Position numbers and translations under genes: made by a program | Part shown: piece by piece, positions 58,361-64,000 of the stretch | How the letters are laid out: every line of letters starts with the position of its first letter | Numbering within the stretch: the stretch's first letter is position 1 | Notes under the pieces: model-generated | What the model saw: the letters and a program-made list of their open reading frames with translations, nothing else | The model's database searches: none | What the model was told of the DNA's origin: nothing | NCBI RefSeq assembly: GCF_040869045.1 | Contig: NC_090323.1 | Span: 176,846,083-176,910,082 of the forward strand | Reading direction: 5' to 3' | DNA: 64,000 nt | Origin: Eurosta solidaginis | Taxonomy: Eukaryota > Arthropoda > Insecta > Diptera > Tephritidae

Positions 58361-59230
58361 AACAAGTAAAGGTGTCTAAGTTCGGGTTAACCGAACATTA
58401 TATACTCAGCGCGAGCTTCAATTGTAAATTTGATTTCAGATAAATTACTTTTCTACATAACACGTGGCACCGCCCGTTTAAAAAACTGTCTCCTCATTTC
58501 CTCTTACAGTAAAACTTGGTAAGTGAAATATCATTAATTCAAAACTATTTCTTGCTAAGTTGTATCTTATTATTCTAGTCTGCGACCCTTTTAAACTTGT
58601 TTTATATCCAATTTGCCGTGGTCTTTAACCTACCCCGTCCATTTTTACTAGAAATATTTTCTGCTATAAGAAAAATATGTACACAATTTCATTACGATAT
58701 GTTAATTTTTCTTCGAGTTATGGCTCCCGAAACATAGAAAATTGCTTAGCCATAAAAGGGGCGGTGCTACACCCATTTTTAAAAATTTTAGGGTTTTCCA
58801 ATTTAATGTTATAATTAAATTTAGAAAGTAAAACTCTATTGATACAAAGCTCTTTTTCGCTAAGATATAGCATTTTAATTTCGTCTACGACCCTTTTAAA
58901 AATCTTTTATATAAAAGTGGGAGTATTCTTTAACCGATTTCGTTAATTTTCCTTCAAAGCATTCCTTATAGTAAAGACAACCTCTCTGCCGAATTTTGTT
59001 ACGATAGGTTTAACGGTTTTTGATTTATGATTAATAATATTTGTAAAATTGATTTTATCACAAGTGGGCGGTGCCACGCCCATTTTAAAAATATTTTCTA
59101 AGTGTATTATTTATTAAATTATCAGATTTTTTTGTGTTTTCCAAAATTTTATATATATAAAAAGCGGGCCTGGTTATCAGCCGATTTCACTAATATTCTA
59201 TGCCAATCTATTCTGGGTCCAGATAAGCTA
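58361..59230 (+). mobile_element. HINE-like relative with a different core, copy G
   Basis: Begins AACAAGTAAAGGTGTCTAAG with the same hairpin theme (GTTCGGGTTAACCGAAC) and a TATATACTCAG motif. It then carries a different body with GTGGCACCGCCC, GGGGCGGTGCTACACCC and GGGCGGTGCCACGCCC boxes and no minisatellite. Shared ends with an unrelated core suggest a sister subfamily. Confidence 0.6.
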
Positions 59231-59242
59231 GTGTGCCAATAG

Positions 59243-59760
59243 AGTAAAGACTTGGGTGTAATTTTTGACTCCAAACTCTCTTTTTCTAGGCACATTGACT
59301 CCATTGTTTCAAAATTTGTTGCAATGGTTGGGTTCAGTAGACGTAACACAAATGTAGATTATTGTCAGCGCAAGGCATTTATCAAACACCAAACGCATGT
59401 CTCAATTGGGTGAATCAAGGGTTTTGTTCGCAACCCTCTCATGGGGTTGCGAGCGCAATATATTGCGTCTCCAACCCAATTGTCAACCTCACCTAACCGT
59501 GGCGAATCCTGTTTCATTGACAGCCGAGGCTCTGGCGATCCCAAGTTCTACATGGAACTGGGGGGCGGGGAGGGCGGGAGGGCCTAGAAGGTTTGAGGCG
59601 GTCATATAAATCGTTCCCGAAATGGTCGGGCTTGTACCTTAATAGTGCTTTGTTATCGGAACGTGCCGGATCTATAACCGGCAAAGGACCATCAACATCG
59701 GTAACACTCCCCAAAGCTTTCTGGGAGTGTCTTTATCGTTAATACAACAACAAAAACAAA
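59243..59760 (+). pseudogene. 5'-truncated LINE: RT C-terminal remnant and CAA-tailed 3' end
   Basis: One frame from 59,243 reads KDLGVIFDSKLSFSRHIDSI and then VSKFVAMVGFSRRN. The (V/R)-D-L-G-V-x-x-D-x-K-L-x-F-x-x-H phrase lies just after the RT fingers/palm in jockey-type LINEs. From 59,397 the sequence is the LINE 3' end also present at 25,501-25,850 and 19,590-19,753, closing with ACAACAACAAAAACAAA. The coding part and 3' end are close, so a large part of ORF2 is deleted or this is a short internally deleted copy. It lies inside the 58,202/63,541 inverted pair. The 3' match ties the CAA-tailed family to a jockey-like LINE. Confidence 0.65.
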
Positions 59761-60005
59761 GCATGTACTTTTAGACTGAATGAATTAAATAAATAAATAA
59801 AATGCGCGCACAAAGAAATGACTAGTAATTCAGATTGATATTATTGACAGGCTGACTTAGCACATTCTTTTTAACCCTTATGGGTATACCAGTTTCATAT
59901 TCCTCATACCGTACACCATAGGTCTGGGCAGACCTATATGCAGTTTGTAAGAAAAATTGTAAAAGTTTCACGAATTCATGAATAAAAACAAAGAAACTTA
60001 AATAT

Positions 60006-62843
60006 TTATACATTTTTTTTATTCAAATTTTTCCAAATGTTCATAAATATGTATATAGATAAGTTTTTTTTTAAATTTTCTTCACTTATGTATTTGTAGC
60101 ACCTTTGGAACTGCTCCGAATGTTGAAGACAAACAGGATCTAAACTACTCATAAAACCAAATCGCGTTTTTCTTTGCAATTTATCATTATTATAGCATAT
60201 TTTGCACGATTTTTTCTCCACTTGAAGTGCCACTTGTACCTGGTGCAGATATTTTAGAAGCAATAGGGCCACCAAAATATGCTTCTATGGCTGACCGTGA
60301 TGTATACTGATTCATCACCTGAGGATTATTCATACGTTTTTCGACTTGAGGATGTACTAGCGCTTTTACCAAATCGTTTGGGAAGATACATCGTGCATCT
60401 GTTGGTTTGCATTTCTCTATTTCATTTTTTATAATGTAAGATGCCAGTGCAGCTACATCCAACATATTGTGCAAGAAAGCCAATGGCCACCGATTAGTTT
60501 TCCTTTTGCATGTATATTTTCCTAATATTTGATCCATTACGTCAACGCCACATTTCGTTTTATTATAAAACAGAATCGCATCAGGTTTTGTGTTTTCTTC
60601 ATGAAGAGAAGACAATGCGTGCTTACAGGGGTCCCTGACTTCATAGACCTACCTCCGGTGTAAAACACAGATCAATGTCCGTTGATCTTCGGCCCAACAA
60701 GTTGGTACCAATCGGTGAGCTGGGGTGTTCAAGTCAACCAGCCTTGGTTTGGCCGAGGAGGACTATCCATCCTCCTCTTCCATTTTCGGGTAATGGCACC
60801 CGGTTGCACGGCAACTCCACCGCGAGTTCCGTGCTTGCCTCAGAATCCCTCTTTCATTGATTTTGATATCTCGATATCTGATTAACAAGTTAACCAGATT
60901 GAGATATTGTGTTTTTGTCGCAATTTAGGAATGTGACCAACCTTTTCTGTCCTGCAGTGTTACAACAATGTATAAATACATTGTTAACGACGGAGCTTGG
61001 TTTTGCTTAGATATTGCTTAAAAGGCCGCACTACGTTGACAAACAGAGTGAGCTTGGCATCAAATTATGCTCCGTCTTAAAACTCCATCACAATTAAAAT
61101 CAAGGGATGTGACCAACCTTTTCCGCACACAGACCTGTGAGTGCCGAGTGCCCGCCTCAACAATGCCCCTCGACATCGCTTGAGGCCACACTACGTTGAC
61201 AGACATTGCGTGCCATATTGTGCTACTATTGGCTTCCATTTTTGCTACTAATTTCGCTCCAATTTTCGCTCAATTACGCAACAATTATGCTCCATTATGC
61301 CTCCAAATAAACTCCTACCATAATTAAGGGATGTGTCCAACCTTTTCCGCTCACAGACCTGTAAGTGGCCGAGTACCTGCCCCAGCAACATCCTTGCATT
61401 GCAGTCCGCCACACTGCAGTGATTTGACAACGTCAAATCTTGCCACATATTTGGATGTGGCCATCCACACAGCGAACGCCTCCTATTCGCTTACGCAGTC
61501 TAAAGCAGCCTCAAACATCTCAAAAGACGAGATGAGCACCGGCCCACTCGTACAATTATCGATTGTTTTTCGGTTGACGATAGACATGCGTTCCTACACC
61601 ATCTTTCGTCATCGTTTTGCAGCTTATTTAACCGGCATCTCCGGTTGCCACAAATTAAGGGATGTGACCAACCTATCATCTGCCCCTCAGGGTCAGTTTC
61701 TCAATGAAATTGGGATTGCCGTGGCAAGCATGAGACCGAATTCCCTTGGGTTTGCACGCCCCAAGGGAAAACAAGTCTACTCAGAGCGTGTGTCATAAGT
61801 GAACTCTATTTGAAACCACAGCCACCGCGATGCAACCACAAGGGGGCCATCCCAGGACAGGAGGTGAGACCTGAATACACAGCATCGTTCGATGCCGTGC
61901 ATCAGATCACACTGGCTTCTCCTGCTCCCGCGGTAGCAGTTTTTATAAAGACCTTTTAATGCCATACTTGGTGGGCTTTGGTGGTATATACTGCGTAAAT
62001 TTTGTACGCCCTCTGAATGGGAACAACTGTTCATCTACAGTCATATTTACTGTTGGCTTATAGAGTTGCTCCAATTGAGTATTTAGCATAGTCCAAAAGT
62101 CACGAATGGGCGCAGCTTTGTCATTATCCTGGCGTGAAGCACGCGTTCTTTCAGCGTCAAATTTTATAAATGCAGTTATTGCTTAAAATCTTTGTATGGA
62201 CATAGCGGCTCTATAGATTTGCAAAGAATCTGGTCTCCACTATTCTGAGCAGTGCTGCATATTTGCATGGTTCAGTCTTGCCGCTAGCAAAATTCCGATT
62301 TAAGCGTACAGCTCACTTTCATCAACCATTTTCCATTGCTTTGGTTTTTAGGACTTTTTTCTGATTGAAATTTTCAATTACTTTTAAGACTTTGCTATTT
62401 GTATGTCGCATAATAATAACTATAATTTCTTCAGTTATTATAGACTTGAATATTTCAAGTGGGCTTGAGGACAAAGAACTCTTCACAGTTCCACCAGCTT
62501 CTCTCAATATATTGTGGCTGCGAACACGACCAGATGGTAGTGGAGTCTTACTCCATTTTGTTCCATCGGGAGGTACAAAAAAATGTGTTTGGTCGGAAAC
62601 ACCAACATGTCCTTCGCGCTCATCGTCGTCATCCGAGTCTTCAGGATCGCTTTCCACTTCAAGCAGTTTTCATCCTACACATATGAAGCATACTCACCAC
62701 ACAATAAATCTCCATCTCCATCAGAATCAAGGCCAGGTAATTCGTCGATGTCCAGCGGGGACAAAACCAAACCAAAAACCCATCTGTAATGTGACATGTT
62801 CTACAAGACGCTCAAAATAATTTGTTCGCTGCTCCTCCGTCAT
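60006..62843 (-). pseudogene. piggyBac transposase, broken and interrupted
   Basis: Read from the right. A probable start ATG is at 62,843, and an acidic N-terminus (LDSDGDGDLL, DPEDSDDDDERE) follows in two frames. Then come VPPDGTKWSK and SHNILREAGG, then ELYA-IGILL and FIKFDAERTRA with stops between, then DNDKAAPIRDFW and TVDEQLFPFRGRTKFTQYIP with the first catalytic Asp (about 62,034), ending KPTKYGIK near 61,956. The next roughly 150 residues, expected to hold the second catalytic Asp, are absent. Foreign sequence lies there instead. The frame resumes at about 60,632 with KHALSSLHEEN, YNKTKCGVDVMDQ, RKTNRWPLAFLHNMLD and, after a frameshift near 60,200, a cysteine-rich tail (CKICYNNDK ... 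PVCLQHSEQF). The enzyme cannot be functional. Confidence 0.85.
60633..61950. mobile_element. Foreign insert inside the piggyBac transposase
   Basis: About 1.3 kb replacing the middle of the transposase. AAGGGATGTGACCAACCTTT-type phrases recur near 60,930, 61,104, 61,328 and 61,659, and ACTACGTTGACA recurs near 61,030 and 61,190. 60,690-60,810 (TTGGTACCAATCGGTGAG, TAATGGCACCCGGTTGCA) and 61,815-61,835 (AACCACAGCCACCGCGATGC) resemble the R1-like LINE 3' UTR near 5,950-6,115. It is probably an R1-type LINE 3' fragment with internal repeats. Insertion duplications were not found. Confidence 0.5.
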
Positions 62844-63354
62844 ACTAAATAACATGAAAAGTTTGTAATAAATAAATAAATAATAATAAAAAGAGAGATG
62901 TTACCGGCTGAGCGTTGCTGCTCAGATGTACTCAAATTTTCCAACATTTTTGGTTCTACTTTTTCACAGAAAACAATAATAAAATAATGTTTTGACCACA
63001 ACTTAGCACACTGTGATGTCAACTGGCAGAATATTTTTTTGAAACAGTTACAATTTCTATTTGATTTAGCATTTTTGCGGTTTTTTTTTTCAAAGTGATG
63101 GCGAATAAAACAAACATTTTATTAATTGTTACACCCATTGTCTCATAGGTCTGGCTAGACTTATGGTGTACGGTTAAGTTATAAGTTTTTTAAATTCGTA
63201 ATAAAGTCGAAACTTACAAATATTTTTTAAATTTTTTATTTCATAATTATAGCTAATAGGTGCGCTGAGGATATCGTAAGATCTCAGGTGCGTAGCTTTT
63301 AAATTTCTATGTGAAAAATGCAGTTAAAATTCGTATAGGTCTGGCCAGACCTAT
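62844..63354. other. piggyBac left-over between transposase start and right end
   Basis: Presumed 5' UTR and subterminal region of the transposase gene (minus strand), including the palindrome at 63,145-63,164. No separate gene. Confidence 0.55.
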
Positions 63355-63503
63355 GTGTACCCATAAGGGTTAACAGCTGTCGACTCAGCACATTTACACA
63401 TCACTGCCCACAGCACGTAAAAATGAAAAATTTTTATTTTTTTTTGTGGTCGATGTATTTTGAATTAAGTTTTAAAACTGCATTAAAATAAAATTTTTCA
63501 AGA

Positions 63504-63541
63504 AAGTGACTTAGCACATTTTTACATTAAGCTAACGATAT
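63504..63541 (-). repeat. 38-bp inverted repeat, right arm
   Basis: Reverse complement of 58,202-58,239 with two mismatches. Related short motifs (GACTTAGCACATT, GACTCAGCACATT) also flank the piggyBac at 59,853 and 63,381, where the transposon has split them from each other. Confidence 0.8.
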
Positions 63542-64000
63542 AATGATTTTAAAGACGACGAACTGAGAGCATATTTCTAGAATGCCCGAAGTCTTTTTGG
63601 AGAAGGTACCGCTGCCCGGCAATTTCGGTTAGTTGATGTGCTTTACAAAGGCCGAAATTACCATAAGGCAAGTACAATGGACCGGGTAAGACAGAAGGAC
63701 AATAGGGTCTTGCGACGTCTATTATTGTGGAAAAGTTGTTAGTTTTGCTTTGATTTGAAACTTCGCTACCGGGAACGAGTATTCCACCGAGATTCGCATC
63801 AAGGTGATGTTTTTTACTATAAAGTTTATATGCACTTACGCACTAATAATTATATACGATACTAATATAATACGATGCGGACACCAAGGAGAAAAATTCT
63901 TTTTATGATAATCCAGAAAAAAAGCTAACGGTGACTGCCTCAGCGACTTAATCACCAAGGTGGACAAGTAAGCGGTTTTTGATACTAGGGTCGGACAAAT
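63542..64000. other. Unassigned window end
   Basis: No gene or known repeat recognised outside the 38-bp inverted repeat. Confidence 0.4.

Larger units (their letters stand above)
59871..63373 (-). mobile_element. Degenerate piggyBac transposon with TTAA sites
   Basis: TTAA at 59,871-59,874 and 63,370-63,373 brackets inverted ends CCCTTATGGGTA (59,875-59,886; inverted at 63,358-63,369). Just inside are near-perfect palindromes ATAGGTCTGGGCAGACCTAT (59,918-59,937) and ATAGGTCTGGCCAGACCTAT (63,335-63,354). A second right-side palindrome at 63,145-63,164 is followed by GGTGTACGG. This mirrors the left end more closely. A minus-strand transposase remnant lies between, itself interrupted by 1.3 kb of foreign sequence. 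TTAA specificity, CCC-starting ends and subterminal inverted repeats are diagnostic of piggyBac. Confidence 0.88.

Overview
This window looks like heterochromatin-like, repeat-saturated DNA from a higher fly. I infer a tephritid fruit fly or close relative, because several repeat families (a 'CACGCCC-box' repeat with a minisatellite core, and a tRNA-type SINE) look like ones I associate with tephritid genomes. I could not search for them. I find no convincing intact host protein gene and no rRNA or tRNA gene. Almost everything that can be named is a mobile element, a fragment of one, or a tandem array.

Layout. 1-4,560: the 3' end of a Penelope-like retroelement (GIY-YIG endonuclease C-terminus), split by a HINE-like repeat (987-4,370), with a hammerhead-like motif beyond the insertion. 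5,359-12,089: a nearly full-length R1-clade LINE on the minus strand (ORF1 with zinc knuckles, ORF2 with endonuclease, RT and C-terminal zinc motif), with a UAAUG stop-start junction and candidate 16-bp target duplications. 12,301-16,380: a broken copy of an uncharacterised multi-copy arthropod gene, minus strand, with a second HINE-like repeat in its first intron. 16.4-26 kb: mostly unassigned AT-rich DNA, with an ancient 11-bp-periodic array (20,765-21,079), a 21-bp array, a CACTG-ended element carrying a SINE, an 83-bp minisatellite and LINE remnants. 26,008-30,303: two abutting, deleted HINE-like copies. 32,805-49,240: three head-to-tail composite repeats, each with a large array built from 11-bp steps. 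49.5-58.1 kb: further HINE-like repeats, SINEs, a piggyBac-type MITE and a 59-bp trimeric array. 58,202-63,541: nested elements inside a 38-bp inverted repeat pair, including a degenerate piggyBac with TTAA sites and palindromic ends.

Most notable structure: the 32.9-48.4 kb arrays consist of 89-bp and 100-bp units, each equal to one 12-mer plus seven or eight 11-mers. A much older array with the same 11-bp phase lies 12 kb away. The long minus-strand ORFs across these arrays follow from the repeat arithmetic and are not treated as genes.
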